DNA of 64,000 bases from Kitagawia praeruptora. Lineage: Eukaryota > Streptophyta > Magnoliopsida > Apiales > Apiaceae. The translations under genes and the position numbers were made by a program. A model generated the notes under the pieces. That model saw only the letters and a list, made by a program, of their open reading frames with translations, was not told the DNA's origin and made no database searches. Location: positions 28,713,501 through 28,777,500 of the forward strand of contig CM075349.1 in the NCBI GenBank assembly GCA_037693485.1, read 5' to 3'. This document shows positions 54,713-64,000 of this stretch, piece after piece. The stretch's first letter is position 1. Each line of letters starts with the position of its first letter.

Positions 54713-57283
54713 ATGGCAAGTATTCAAAGGTCAAGTAATATCAAGATTCCAGCTTTTGATAAAGAAAACTACAACATATGGAAAAAGAAGATTATGTTAT
54801 TTATCAAAGCTCAGAATCCACTATTCCTAGGTATTCTGGAAAATGGCCCCTTCATTCCTCAAAAGGAAATCCCAGCTGCTACAGTAAATGATGTAGTAAT
54901 CCCAGCTCATTGGGTTGCTAAGAAGCCTTCTGAGTATAATGACTCAGAAAAAGAAAAGGTAGCACTGGATGATCATCTGCAACTCATTCTACTAGATGCA
55001 CTTACCCTGGACAAAGCTATGAGTGGAAATATAATAGCATGCAACTCTGCCAGGGATATGTGGAAAAAGATAGAACTGTTATGTGAAGGAAGTGAAGAGG
55101 TCAGAGAGAATCAAAAACAAATACTGGTGTCACAATATGAAGCGTTTATGGGCAAGCATGGAGAAGAGCTAACCCACATGTTTGAAAGATTTAGCAAACT
55201 GATAGCTGAGCTTCAAATTCATGGAAAGTTTTATGAAAAGAAGGAAGTCAATATCAAGTTTCTGCTAACTCTTCCAGAACATCTTGAGCACAGAGTAACA
55301 GCCATAAGAGAAGGGAGAGACTTAAATTCTGTTTCTCTTGAAACATTGTATGGAGTTCTAAAATCTTATGAACTTGAATATTATCAAAAGAAAGCTATAC
55401 AAAGTGGATCCAAAGGATTGATGGCAAACATGGCTGGTGCTCTAGTTGCTCAAGGACCATCATATTTTCAAGCAAGTGAGCAAATTCAAAATGATCAACA
55501 ACCTCAATTTTCATCTGTGAAAATTGAAGAAGTGATTGAAGATGAAGAAAAGGTTGTCCTTCAACTAGAAGATGTTGAAGATGAAGAATTCTTCACTCTA
55601 GAAGAAATGGAGAAAATGGATAATCCAACCATGGCTTTTATGGCAAGAAAATTCAAAAATATAAGGTTCAGGAGGAACAAGCCATATAAGCCTCAAGGTC
55701 AATTTCCAAAGTATAACCAAGGAAGCTCATCAAAACCTGCTACTGGCACCAAGGGAGGATACAAAACAGGAATGGTAGATAGGTCAAAGTTTAGATGCTA
55801 CAATTGCAATGAACTTGGTCACTTTGCTACTGAATGCAAAAGACCAAAACAAATACAAAGAATGGAGAGAGGAACTGGGAGTCAATTTAAGAAAGGACAA
55901 GGAAAGGCCTATGTGGCTGAAGGAAAATGCTGGGATGAATCTGATAATGAAGAAGAAGAGGAATTTGTGAATTTAGCCTTGATGGCTAGAGAGGATGAAG
56001 AAGTATCAACCACGTCAAGTCAGGTACCATCTCTAGTATTACTAGATATGTCTTTAAATGACTATAAGCAAACCATTGAGGAAATGAGTACTGAAATGTT
56101 TAATATTCATACTAGTTTATCTGCTGCAAATGAAGAAATTGTTAGATTAACTAAAGAAAATGAAGTACTCAGATCTAACAATGATGTGTTGTTGCTTAAG
56201 ACCAGTTCTATTGATTCTTTAGCTCAGGAAAACGAAAGACTAAAAAATGATTTAATTTGTGCTAAAGAGATAGAGGATTATCTAAGAAAAGAAATTTCTG
56301 AGAATGAATTTAAGCTAAAGGCATTTAGAAATTCCTCTAAGTTAGTTCAAGAGTATCATGAGAAACATACTGAAAGTAAGAAGATAGGCATAGGCTATGA
56401 TTATAGCAGGAGACCTGGTAAAGAGGCTGTTATACAGAAAAATGATGATAATAATACTGTAAGACCTCACATCCTCAAAATTGTGAGTAACCCAATTTTC
56501 AAAAGTACAGAGTTTGAGGTTAATGAAAACTCCCTAATTATTAATCAAGAACTCTGTGATGAAGATGAGAGGATTGACAGTGAATCTAAGAAAGAAAAAG
56601 ATTCTGTCAAAATGACAGAAACAGTATTAAACAGTCCAACCAAGTGTTCAAAAGATACTGTCAAGAAGTCATCCAAGACAGTAACTTTCAAACCTACTGT
56701 CAAGACAGCAAGTACAAAAGATGCTGTCAAAAATAGTTCGACAGCATCTTCTGAACAGATTGTCAAGATAGTTGTCTCTAAGTCCAAAAACAGAAATGGG
56801 AAGCTAGGCATTGATAAAAAGAATAATTATGCATATGTTAAGCAGGCACCAAGGAAACTTTGCAATAATTGTGGCTCCTCACATCATTTAACTCATATTT
56901 GTAAGAAATCAACTAGTAGCATATCTAATGCAACAGAGTTGAAAGGGAACTTACACAGAACCCCCATTATGCAAAGAGAATTGGTAGTTTGTAATAACAT
57001 TGACTGTATGCCATGCAAAATTACTGCCATGAGTACATGTTTTAATTTGCAAATTTCATCAAATGAATTATGTGCTTATATGCAAACTGCAAAGACTTCT
57101 GAATCCACTAAAGAAAGTGAGAAGTCTGCTCTCACTAAGAAAAAGTCAAAGACAAAAACTAAGTGGATAATAAAAGAAGTCAAGGAACCATCTTCTGATA
57201 ATATTGTTTCAAATATTGATAAAGTTTCTGATGATACTGAGTATGCAGGACCCAACAAGACTTGGGTACCAAATGCAAATTAA
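54713..57283 (+). CDS. Sirevirus-like Gag
   Basis: 856 residues from ATG at 54713 (MASIQRSSNIKIPAFDKENY), the first ATG after the PBS. Order: UBN2/DUF4219-type Gag core with YNIWKKKIMLFI; an acidic stretch near residues 270-310; a CCHC knuckle CYNCNELGHFATEC near 362; a long coiled coil at about 440-550 (SLSAANEEIVRLTKENEVLR); a Lys/Thr/Val-rich segment (about 620-690) encoded by repeated CTGTCA motifs; and a second knuckle-like CNNCGSSHHLTHIC near 718. The frame ends TKTWVPNAN-type with UAA at 57281. Sirevirus Gags are larger than those of other copia elements, as here. It forms the particle and packages RNA. Confidence 0.9.
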   Translation: MASIQRSSNIKIPAFDKENYNIWKKKIMLFIKAQNPLFLGILENGPFIPQKEIPAATVNDVVIPAHWVAKKPSEYNDSEKEKVALDDHLQLILLDALTLDKAMSGNIIACNSARDMWKKIELLCEGSEEVRENQKQILVSQYEAFMGKHGEELTHMFERFSKLIAELQIHGKFYEKKEVNIKFLLTLPEHLEHRVTAIREGRDLNSVSLETLYGVLKSYELEYYQKKAIQSGSKGLMANMAGALVAQGPSYFQASEQIQNDQQPQFSSVKIEEVIEDEEKVVLQLEDVEDEEFFTLEEMEKMDNPTMAFMARKFKNIRFRRNKPYKPQGQFPKYNQGSSSKPATGTKGGYKTGMVDRSKFRCYNCNELGHFATECKRPKQIQRMERGTGSQFKKGQGKAYVAEGKCWDESDNEEEEEFVNLALMAREDEEVSTTSSQVPSLVLLDMSLNDYKQTIEEMSTEMFNIHTSLSAANEEIVRLTKENEVLRSNNDVLLLKTSSIDSLAQENERLKNDLICAKEIEDYLRKEISENEFKLKAFRNSSKLVQEYHEKHTESKKIGIGYDYSRRPGKEAVIQKNDDNNTVRPHILKIVSNPIFKSTEFEVNENSLIINQELCDEDERIDSESKKEKDSVKMTETVLNSPTKCSKDTVKKSSKTVTFKPTVKTASTKDAVKNSSTASSEQIVKIVVSKSKNRNGKLGIDKKNNYAYVKQAPRKLCNNCGSSHHLTHICKKSTSSISNATELKGNLHRTPIMQRELVVCNNIDCMPCKITAMSTCFNLQISSNELCAYMQTAKTSESTKESEKSALTKKKSKTKTKWIIKEVKEPSSDNIVSNIDKVSDDTEYAGPNKTWVPNAN

Positions 57284-60200
57284 ACTCATTCTGTCTTGCA
57301 GGGAAAGAGAGGTAAACAGGTCATGTGGATAATCGACAGTGGATGTTCCAAACACATGACTGGTGATATATCCCTGCTATCACAATATGTTGAGAAGGCT
57401 GGCCCAACAATAACCTTTGGAGACAACAGCAAAGGTTACACTGTGGGATATGGCTGTTTAAAAGCTGGAAATGTTGTCATTGAAGAAATCTCTCTTGTGG
57501 AAGGTTTGAAGCATAATCTGCTCAGTGTCAGTCAATTCACTGACAAAGGATTCAAAGTAAACTTTGGCATGATGGAATGTTCAATTCACCACAAGAAGGA
57601 TAGAAGCCTATCTCTGAAAGGAGTAAGGAAAGGAAGCCTATTTGTTGCAGACTTAAACTCAACAAATGAGGAAAGAATATTTTGCTTCTACAGCAAAGCA
57701 AGTGTTGGAGATAGCATGCTTTGGCACAAGAAATTTTCTCATCTCAATTTCAAAACAATGAACATGCTGATGAAGAAGGAATTGGTGAGAGGACTACCTC
57801 AACAGGAATTCTGTCAAGAAGGACTGTGTGAAGATTGTCAAATGGGAAAATTGAGGAAAGCAATGCATAAATCAAAGCAAGTCAACACTAACACTGAAGC
57901 ACTCAAGTTGATTCACATGGATCTTTTTGGACCAGTGAATGTTCAATCACTATCCAGAAAAAGATATGCACTGGTCATGATAGATGACTATTCTAGGTAC
58001 ACTTGGGTGAAATTTTTAGAATCAAAGGATGAAGCTGCTCAAGAAATCATTGATCACATAAGGGTACTTGACAGGACCCCTGAAGCAAAAGTTCAATTTC
58101 TAAGAAGTGACAATGGAACTGAATTCAGAAATGCTACACTTGGAAACTTCTGCAAAGATCAAGGAATTGTTCAACAATTCTCTGCTGCAAGAACTCCACA
58201 ACAAAATGGAGTAGTAGAAAGGAAAAATAGGACTCTTATTGAAGCTGCAAGGACTATGTTGAGTAATGCTAAGTTACCAACATATTTCTGGGCAGAAGCC
58301 ATCAACACTGCTTGTTACACACAGAACAGAACACTAATCAACAAGGCTCATAGCAATACTCCTTACTATCTTTTGACAGGAAAGAAGCCTACTGTCAAGT
58401 ACTTTCATATTTTTGGAAGCAAGTGCTTTTTGATGAAAGACAACCATGAAAGAAAAGGCAAGTTTGATACTAAAGCATATGAAGGCATTTTCATGGGATA
58501 TGGGATAGAAAGGACTGCCTACAGAGTCTATATCATGGAGCACAAAACAATTGAAGAAAGTGTCAATGTCACGTTTGATGAAACCAAGTTTCCAGGGCTA
58601 CATGAGGATGGTCAAATGCAACCCTTCAGATTTGAAAATCAAGGATACTTGGAAAAGGAAGAATATGTTGATGAAGAACCAAGTCTCATTCAATCAATGA
58701 GATATGAGAAAGAATCTGTCAATATTCATAATCTAAATCAAACTTCAGCTCAATCACAGACAATTTCAGGCATCAATCAACAAGAATGTGAGACTGGAGA
58801 ATTTGAGTTAAATGAGCAGAATAATGAAAATGGTGGAGAATCAAATCCTCATATTGATGAAAGACAATCTCATCAAACAAGTAGCTTGCCTCAATCAACA
58901 AAGTGGAACAGAGATCATACCAGTAATCTAATTATTGGAGATCCCACTACTGGTGTAAGGACAAGGAGGAATATCTCTGCTGAAAGCATGTTTTCATGTT
59001 TCTTATCTCAAATGGAACCAAAAATAGTTGAAGAAGCATTGTTGGATTCTGATTGGGTGATGGCCATGCAGGAGGAGCTCAATCAATTTGAAAGAAACAA
59101 TGTTTGGAAACTAGTTCCAAGGCCAAAAGGAAAATCAGTCATTGAGACAAAATGGGTTTTCAGAAACAAGATAGATGAGAGTGGAAATGTGACAAGAAAT
59201 AAGGCAAGGCTAGTGGCCAAAGGTTACTGTCAACAGGAAGGGATAGATTATGATGAAACATTTGCTCCTGTTGCCAGACTTGAAGCCATAAGAATTTTCT
59301 TAGCCTTTGCTGCACACTGCAAATTCAAGGTATTTCAAATGGATGTTAAAAGTGCCTTTCTAAATGGAGAATTAGAAGAAGAAGTGTATGTTGAACAGCC
59401 TCCTGGATTTGAAAATGACAAACTGCATAATTTTGTCTACAAGCTGTTCAAGGCTCTATATGGCTTAAAGCAAGCACCAAGAGCCTGGTATGACACTTTA
59501 TCCACTTTTCTCCTGGAAAATCAATTTATAAGAGGTATGGTGGATAAAACTTTATTCTATAAATACCATGGCAAAGACATCATTCTTGTGCAGATATATG
59601 TTGATGACATAATCTTTGGCTCAACAAATGAAAAATTGTGTGAAAAGTTCTCATCTCTAATGAGAAACAAGTATGAAATGAGCATGATGGGAGAATTAGC
59701 ATTCTTTCTTGGTCTTCAAATCTATCAGAAGAATGAAGGAATCTTCATCTGTCAATCTAAGTATGTCAAAGAGCTTCTCAAGAAGTTTAACTTAGAAGAT
59801 TCATCACCTGCCAAGACACCTATCTCAACAGCCACCAAATTAGAGTTAGATCCTAAAGGCAAGAAAGTGGATTCTAGTACCTACAGAGGCATGGTAGGAT
59901 CATTGCTGTACTTAACAGCAAGCAGGCCAGATATAATGTTTGCTACATGTCTCTGTGCAAGGTTTCAAGCTGATCCAAAAGAATCACACTTAGTTGCAAT
60001 TAAAAGAATCTTTAGATATCTCAAAGGCACCCCAAATCTAGGTCTTTGGTACCCTAAGGAAACTGGATTTGATCTAATTGGATATTCTGACTCAGACTAT
60101 GCTGGCTGCAAAATTGACAGAAAAAGTACTACAGGAAGCTGTCAATTTCTTGGGGGGAGATTGGTGTCATGGTTCAGTAAGAAGCAACACTCAGTTTCTA

Positions 60201-60541
60201 CATCAACTGTAGAAGCTGAATATATTGCAGCTGGAAGTTGCTGTGCACAAATACTTTGGATGAAAAATCAATTAATGGATTATGGACTAAAGTTGTCAAA
60301 TATTCCTATCTACTGTGACAACACTAGTGCCATAGCCATATCAGACAATCCAGTTCAACACTCCAGAACAAAGCACATTGATATAAGGCATCATTTCATC
60401 AGGGAGCATGTTGAAAAAGGAGATGTAAAATTGGTTTATGTTCCAACAGATAAGCAACTTGCAGATATATTCACCAAGCCACTGGATGAAGCAACATTTA
60501 CCAGGTTGGTGAGTGAATTAGGAATGCTAAATCAGGTATGA
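57284..60541 (+). CDS. Sirevirus-like Pol (protease, integrase, RT, RNase H)
   Basis: In the same frame as Gag, behind one UAA, about 1085 codons. Protease WIIDSGCSKHMTGD comes within the first 30 residues. Then the pre-integrase H-K-K-F-S-H, integrase HMDLFGP, RSDNGTEFRN and NGVVERKNRT (D, D, E), RT with ETKWVFRNKIDESG, YVDDIIFG near residue 768 and LYGLKQAPRAWY, and RNase H with SDSDYAGCKIDRKSTTG, STVEAEYIA and DNTSAI. The end is LGMLNQV. No in-frame stop or frameshift seen. Expression presumably needs stop readthrough or another bypass, as proposed for SIRE1. Confidence 0.92.
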   Translation, partial: THSVLQGKRGKQVMWIIDSGCSKHMTGDISLLSQYVEKAGPTITFGDNSKGYTVGYGCLKAGNVVIEEISLVEGLKHNLLSVSQFTDKGFKVNFGMMECSIHHKKDRSLSLKGVRKGSLFVADLNSTNEERIFCFYSKASVGDSMLWHKKFSHLNFKTMNMLMKKELVRGLPQQEFCQEGLCEDCQMGKLRKAMHKSKQVNTNTEALKLIHMDLFGPVNVQSLSRKRYALVMIDDYSRYTWVKFLESKDEAAQEIIDHIRVLDRTPEAKVQFLRSDNGTEFRNATLGNFCKDQGIVQQFSAARTPQQNGVVERKNRTLIEAARTMLSNAKLPTYFWAEAINTACYTQNRTLINKAHSNTPYYLLTGKKPTVKYFHIFGSKCFLMKDNHERKGKFDTKAYEGIFMGYGIERTAYRVYIMEHKTIEESVNVTFDETKFPGLHEDGQMQPFRFENQGYLEKEEYVDEEPSLIQSMRYEKESVNIHNLNQTSAQSQTISGINQQECETGEFELNEQNNENGGESNPHIDERQSHQTSSLPQSTKWNRDHTSNLIIGDPTTGVRTRRNISAESMFSCFLSQMEPKIVEEALLDSDWVMAMQEELNQFERNNVWKLVPRPKGKSVIETKWVFRNKIDESGNVTRNKARLVAKGYCQQEGIDYDETFAPVARLEAIRIFLAFAAHCKFKVFQMDVKSAFLNGELEEEVYVEQPPGFENDKLHNFVYKLFKALYGLKQAPRAWYDTLSTFLLENQFIRGMVDKTLFYKYHGKDIILVQIYVDDIIFGSTNEKLCEKFSSLMRNKYEMSMMGELAFFLGLQIYQKNEGIFICQSKYVKELLKKFNLEDSSPAKTPISTATKLELDPKGKKVDSSTYRGMVGSLLYLTASRPDIMFATCLCARFQADPKESHLVAIKRIFRYLKGTPNLGLWYPKETGFDLIGYSDSDYAGCKIDRKSTTGSCQFLGGRLVSWFSKKQHSVSTSTVEAEYIAAGSCCAQILWMKNQLMDYGLKLSNIPIYCDNTSAIAISDNPVQHSRTKHIDIRHHFIREHVEKGDVKLVYVPTDKQLADIFTKPLDEATFTRLVSELGMLNQV

Positions 60542-61361
60542 TAATCTAACTGGTTTATCAATTCTAAGAAGTCGAAGCTCATGACAGAAACTTTTAAAGG
60601 TACTGTTACAAGAAGGTACTGTCATGAGAAGTTAAGGTACATTGTGATACTTGTTCAGACAGCATGTTTGCTATGACTATGCTAAAAGGATTTTTAGATA
60701 TCATGTTTGCTATGACTATGCTAAAAGGATTTTTAGATATCATGTTTGCTATGACTATGCTAAAAGGATTTTTAGATATCATGCTTGCTATGACTATGCT
60801 AAAATAGTTTTACATGTCTGTCTTAAAATGATTTTAAGAAATCATGTGTCCTTAACTTAAGTTATGTGTGAACAGTGACTGACAGCATGATCTTATGATA
60901 AGTTTACTGTCAGATAAAACTTACTGTCACTCATGAAGCTGATTGACAGAAATATTGTTAGCGCACAAGTTGCTGTCAATGAAAGTTGCTGTCATAAGAA
61001 ATTGCTGTCAGAATTGGTAGAGAAAGAAAAGCGCACAGGTTACTGTCAATGAAAGTTGCTGTCACGAGAAGTTGCTGTCAAAGATAGTGGAAAGATATAT
61101 ATATATATTAATTTTTATATATATATACATACGTATATTTCTTTTCACCAATCCACGATCTAATAGCAACTGCCACGTAATATAGCAAGTGGAGTTAATG
61201 GGTAATATCATTATCACACGTTCAATTAAGAGAGGTTAAATCGATTCATATTAGAAACTGAATCTACCGTTTAATCTACTATCACTTTCATTTGCAAAAA
61301 CCTCTCAACCTTCTGCATCCAAAAACCGCATTTTCTCTCTCATTTTTCAAAGCATTCAACA
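60542..61361 (+). other. Spacer between pol and ORF3 with repeats
   Basis: Non-coding, about 0.8 kb. Holds a 39-bp tandem repeat (60663-60818), about 11 TGACAG/CTGTCA hexamers between 60582 and 61080, and a short (TA)n (61086-61128). It acts as leader for ORF3; an internal promoter or splice acceptor here is possible but was not identified. Confidence 0.6.
60663..60818 (+). repeat. 39-bp tandem repeat, four copies
   Basis: Unit CATGTTTGCTATGACTATGC followed by TAAAAGGATTTTTAGATAT, at 60663, 60702, 60741 and 60780. The first three are identical and the last is diverged. The period is 13 codons, which keeps one frame open (60651-60860). Confidence 0.95.
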
Positions 61362-64000
61362 ATGGCACCTAAACAAAGCATTGCTCAAACCAATTTTGCT
61401 GGTATCTTTTCTCCTAGTGATGCTGGTGAAAGCTTCAAAGGACTTATTTCGTTCTTGAATAAATCCTACCTAGGTCATGCAATAACTTCTTCCCCCAAAA
61501 TTGATGCTGTTAGAATTGAAAAATTCTGGAAATCAGCAAGTGCTCAAGGAACTGGAGAGAATGAAACCATTAAGTTCAATATAGATGATGCAAGTCATTC
61601 TCTTTCAGTAAAGAATATCAATGAGGCTTTGGGTATTGTGTTGACCAGTGAAGAAAGCTTTAAGGAACTAACAACTGATGATACTCTGAAGAAGTTCTTT
61701 CTGAAGATTGGGTATTCTGGTTCTAAACTTGAAGAAACTTCTGATAAGTGGTATCAAACAGGTGAAATGGACAGGAAATTTCTGAGAAAAGAGTGGAGTA
61801 TGATTTTTGATGTAATGGTGAAAGTATTCTCTACCAAGACTACAGGATGGAATGGAATACCATCATATATCAAGAAGCTCACTCATTCATTAGTCCATGG
61901 ATACAAGGTGAACATTGGAAAACTAATCATGGCACAGTTGAAAAGCGCAATAGGCAAGAAGGTATCCATCTATCCTCGCTTTTTAACTATGTGTATTAAT
62001 AATATTTGTGGAAATGTTGAGGACAATTCTGATTTTGAAGAATGTCCTGTTTTAAAGAAAAATACACACACATCTCTTAACACACAAAATTTAAATGCAC
62101 ATATTCCACTATGTTTCACACAACACATGGTAAATCAAGTGCCCAACCTTGATTTTCCATTTCCAACAGGTTACACTGTTTTCACAATAGAGAATGAAGC
62201 TGAATTAGACCCAAATTCAGTTAATCCACATTCTACACCATACATTCCACCTAGGGACTCTAGACTACCAAAAGCCCTTAAAATGGCCAAACAGGAATCC
62301 AAGAAAAGGACCCTAGAGAGTGCAACTGGTGACCATGTTGAGAGTCAAGAGGGAGTCATTGCACCTAGTGCAGCAAATAAGGTTGGTAGTGAAAAAGAAC
62401 CTACAGTAGCCCCTTCTGAGCCTAAGAAGAAGAGAGCTAGAAGGGCCAAGGTTACTGTCAGCCACCCTACAGTTTCCCAAAAGACTGTAGAGGATGATAG
62501 GGAAATGAACTCACCTCTAGGTGTTTCTTCTCAACAAGGGACATCTATTGAAATTGGCCTGTCTCCCAAGGCACCTTGTAAAGAGTCTGCACAAACTCAA
62601 GAATTCACTCTTGAGGAACCTGTATTTGAAGATACACACATTGAGATAGAGCACAGTGAGGAATTCACTCATACTATTGATGTTCCACAATCGTTTTCTG
62701 TGGAACAGCCAATTAATCAATCTGAAATTCAATCTTCTTCTTTCATTCCCACATCTGTTGTTTCTTCTAATCAACCTAGAGAGGGGGACAGTACCAACCC
62801 CTCAGGTGTTGATCATCCATCTCAAATCATGGATGAGCCCCCATCTAGTGGTCCACAGGAACCCATTTCTCAAAGTGAAATGGATACCACTCCATCAAAC
62901 ACTGGATTAGATCAAGATGCAAATTTGTCAGAAATTGAAACAGCCAGCATCTTGATCGATTCCCTTAAAGCATCTTACCCTAGGGAAGTTGCTGTCACAG
63001 CCAAAGATGCTGTCAATGACAAATCAGAAGGTGCTGTCAAACATTCAAGTGACAGTACCATTCCAACAAAAGATACTGTCAAAAGTCCTTCAAAAGATGC
63101 TGTCATCCCTGTTCAACCACAACTACAAGAAGGATTAGTGGAAGATATCTCTGATGATGACTTGCCCCTTTCAAAGGCCTTCAAGGTAAAATCTACTCTT
63201 TTGCATGTTAGTACTGCTCATACTACTGCATCTAGGATGAGTGAGGGAGTGAAAAATAAAAGAGAGACAAAAGAACAGAGAGGTGAGACTAAAAATGAGA
63301 GGCAGCCAAATGTGCTGGCAAAAGGAGAGGGACTTGAGCATGTCCAGAGTGAACTTGAGGGAGCCAATCAACAAAAGGCATTAGGCCTTGAGGGAATTTT
63401 TGTGAGAGATGATGAGATCATCTATAAAAACACTGAGAGTGTGAGAACCCCAACAGCCTCCATGCCCCAGACTTATCCCTTACCTCCTAAAAGGTTTAGG
63501 TCTGGTGGTCCTTCTGCATCCTCAAATGACAGGCTTCAAGCACTTGAAAATCGATGTGCTACAATGGAAAGCAAACTGGACAACCTGTCATCTACTGTGA
63601 AGACTGGTTTTGCTGAAATTCAAGCCACACTACTGTCACTCTCTTCATTACTTCATGCTGCAAACTTAACTAAGGGGGAGAAAGGAAAAGATCAGAAAGA
63701 GGCTGAGCAACCAGAAAGAAAGGAGGAGTTACAAGGGGAAGCTAAAAGACAGGGGGAGCAAAGGAGTAAGGGGGAGCAAGAGAGAGTAGGAATAGCCTCT
63801 GGAACTGAGGAGCTTTTTGAAGCTGAAGTAGATGGGGAACAAATGCTAGTATCCAAGGAGGTATTAAGTCAAATACAAGGAAATAGAGCATCCTCAATCA
63901 AAATCAATGAACCAGTTCCTGAGAAGAAAGAATCCACATTGGAGAGGCTATGGAGAGAAAAAGAGGAATCAAATAGGTTGGGTAAAGGCAAAGACAAGTT
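61362..64000 (+). CDS. Third ORF of the Sirevirus-like element, open at the window end
   Basis: ATG at 61362 (MAPKQSIAQTNFAGIFSPSD) opens at least 879 codons without a stop to the window edge. The N-terminal 230 residues match a region I know from other plant copia polyproteins and retroelement ORFs: IEKFWKSAS, INEALGI, RKEWSMIFDVMVKVFSTKTT, YIKKLTHSLVHG, YPRFLTMCINNI. A basic PKKKRARRAK, a possible nuclear signal, lies near residue 355. Then comes a long Ser/Glu/Lys-rich, probably disordered region. A short coiled coil, RLQALENRCATMESKLDNLS, is near 725. Charged repeats with GGGGAG purine runs follow. No signal peptide or membrane segment is evident, so 'envelope-like' would be a label of position, not of visible features. 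Function unknown. Confidence 0.82.
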   Translation, partial: MAPKQSIAQTNFAGIFSPSDAGESFKGLISFLNKSYLGHAITSSPKIDAVRIEKFWKSASAQGTGENETIKFNIDDASHSLSVKNINEALGIVLTSEESFKELTTDDTLKKFFLKIGYSGSKLEETSDKWYQTGEMDRKFLRKEWSMIFDVMVKVFSTKTTGWNGIPSYIKKLTHSLVHGYKVNIGKLIMAQLKSAIGKKVSIYPRFLTMCINNICGNVEDNSDFEECPVLKKNTHTSLNTQNLNAHIPLCFTQHMVNQVPNLDFPFPTGYTVFTIENEAELDPNSVNPHSTPYIPPRDSRLPKALKMAKQESKKRTLESATGDHVESQEGVIAPSAANKVGSEKEPTVAPSEPKKKRARRAKVTVSHPTVSQKTVEDDREMNSPLGVSSQQGTSIEIGLSPKAPCKESAQTQEFTLEEPVFEDTHIEIEHSEEFTHTIDVPQSFSVEQPINQSEIQSSSFIPTSVVSSNQPREGDSTNPSGVDHPSQIMDEPPSSGPQEPISQSEMDTTPSNTGLDQDANLSEIETASILIDSLKASYPREVAVTAKDAVNDKSEGAVKHSSDSTIPTKDTVKSPSKDAVIPVQPQLQEGLVEDISDDDLPLSKAFKVKSTLLHVSTAHTTASRMSEGVKNKRETKEQRGETKNERQPNVLAKGEGLEHVQSELEGANQQKALGLEGIFVRDDEIIYKNTESVRTPTASMPQTYPLPPKRFRSGGPSASSNDRLQALENRCATMESKLDNLSSTVKTGFAEIQATLLSLSSLLHAANLTKGEKGKDQKEAEQPERKEELQGEAKRQGEQRSKGEQERVGIASGTEELFEAEVDGEQMLVSKEVLSQIQGNRASSIKINEPVPEKKESTLERLWREKEESNRLGKGKDK

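Larger units (their letters stand above)
53503..64000 (+). mobile_element. Sirevirus-like copia element E, right end beyond the window
   Basis: 5' LTR (53503-54667), PBS, a large Gag with coiled coil and two knuckles, pol in the same frame after a single UAA, and a third long ORF after pol. The combination of a large Gag, same-frame pol behind one stop codon and an extra ORF downstream of RNase H is the Sirevirus plan (SIRE1, Opie/Ji). No inactivating change is visible in the 10.5 kb present, so it may be an autonomous, young copy. Confidence 0.9.

Noticed and set aside
60651..60860. 69-codon frame with a 13-residue repeat as a gene
   Set aside because: Produced by the 39-bp tandem repeat; no start context or homologue known to me.

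Overview
The window is plant nuclear DNA, almost certainly a eudicot. It carries copia retrotransposons with initiator-tRNA-Met primer sites, a LARD, a plant RTE LINE, Stowaway, Tourist, hAT and Mutator-type MITEs and Helitron ends. It also carries plant-only gene families: F-box/FBD, F-box/FBA, SRG1-like 2-oxoglutarate dioxygenase, FAR1-related and Ulp1-like. Species was not determined. Most of the sequence is transposon; host genes survive as islands, and most are broken.

1-17,061 is a nest on the minus strand. An F-box/FBD last exon is cut by two copia elements. Element A (5' LTR 639-1151, gag running off the left edge) lies next to element B (1311-16952, TSD CAACC). B keeps only gag and protease, has a PBS-gag segment duplicated in tandem, and is itself split by an 11.6 kb LARD (3128-14736, TSD TCCTC, two 4.28 kb LTRs, non-coding core). 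The LARD core contains a 49-nt copy of the 3' part of initiator tRNA-Met, CCA included. Removing each insertion with one TSD copy restores the reading frame of its host.

17,554-27,477: copia element C (17685-22928, TSD ATCTC) splits a predicted 141-residue host gene with an acidic N-terminus and a Cys-rich hydrophobic C-terminus. C is nearly intact apart from one amber codon in gag. Next comes a full-length RTE LINE (23507-27460) with a 17-bp TSD and a late frameshift.

27,478-44,400 is gene-bearing and dense in MITEs. A dioxygenase and F-box pair occurs twice: a broken dioxygenase (30719-31203) with a broken F-box gene (31329-32219), and an F-box gene (33822-35285, invaded by Stowaway) with a dioxygenase exon-4 remnant (39671-39835). 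The one gene that looks functional is the four-exon dioxygenase at 40262-42289, 366 residues, with the Fe and 2-oxoglutarate ligands present.

44,400-53,500 holds a decayed Ulp1-like peptidase, a FAR1-related fragment, a Mutator-type MITE with GAA-loop hairpins, a LINE scrap, an AT-rich tandem array and nested small Helitrons.

53,503-64,000 is the left part of a Sirevirus-like copia element: 1165-bp LTR, gag, pol in the same frame after one UAA, and a third ORF (61362 to the window end) open for at least 879 codons. The hexamer TGACAG/CTGTCA is strongly clustered in its LTR, in the spacer after pol and inside two coding regions.
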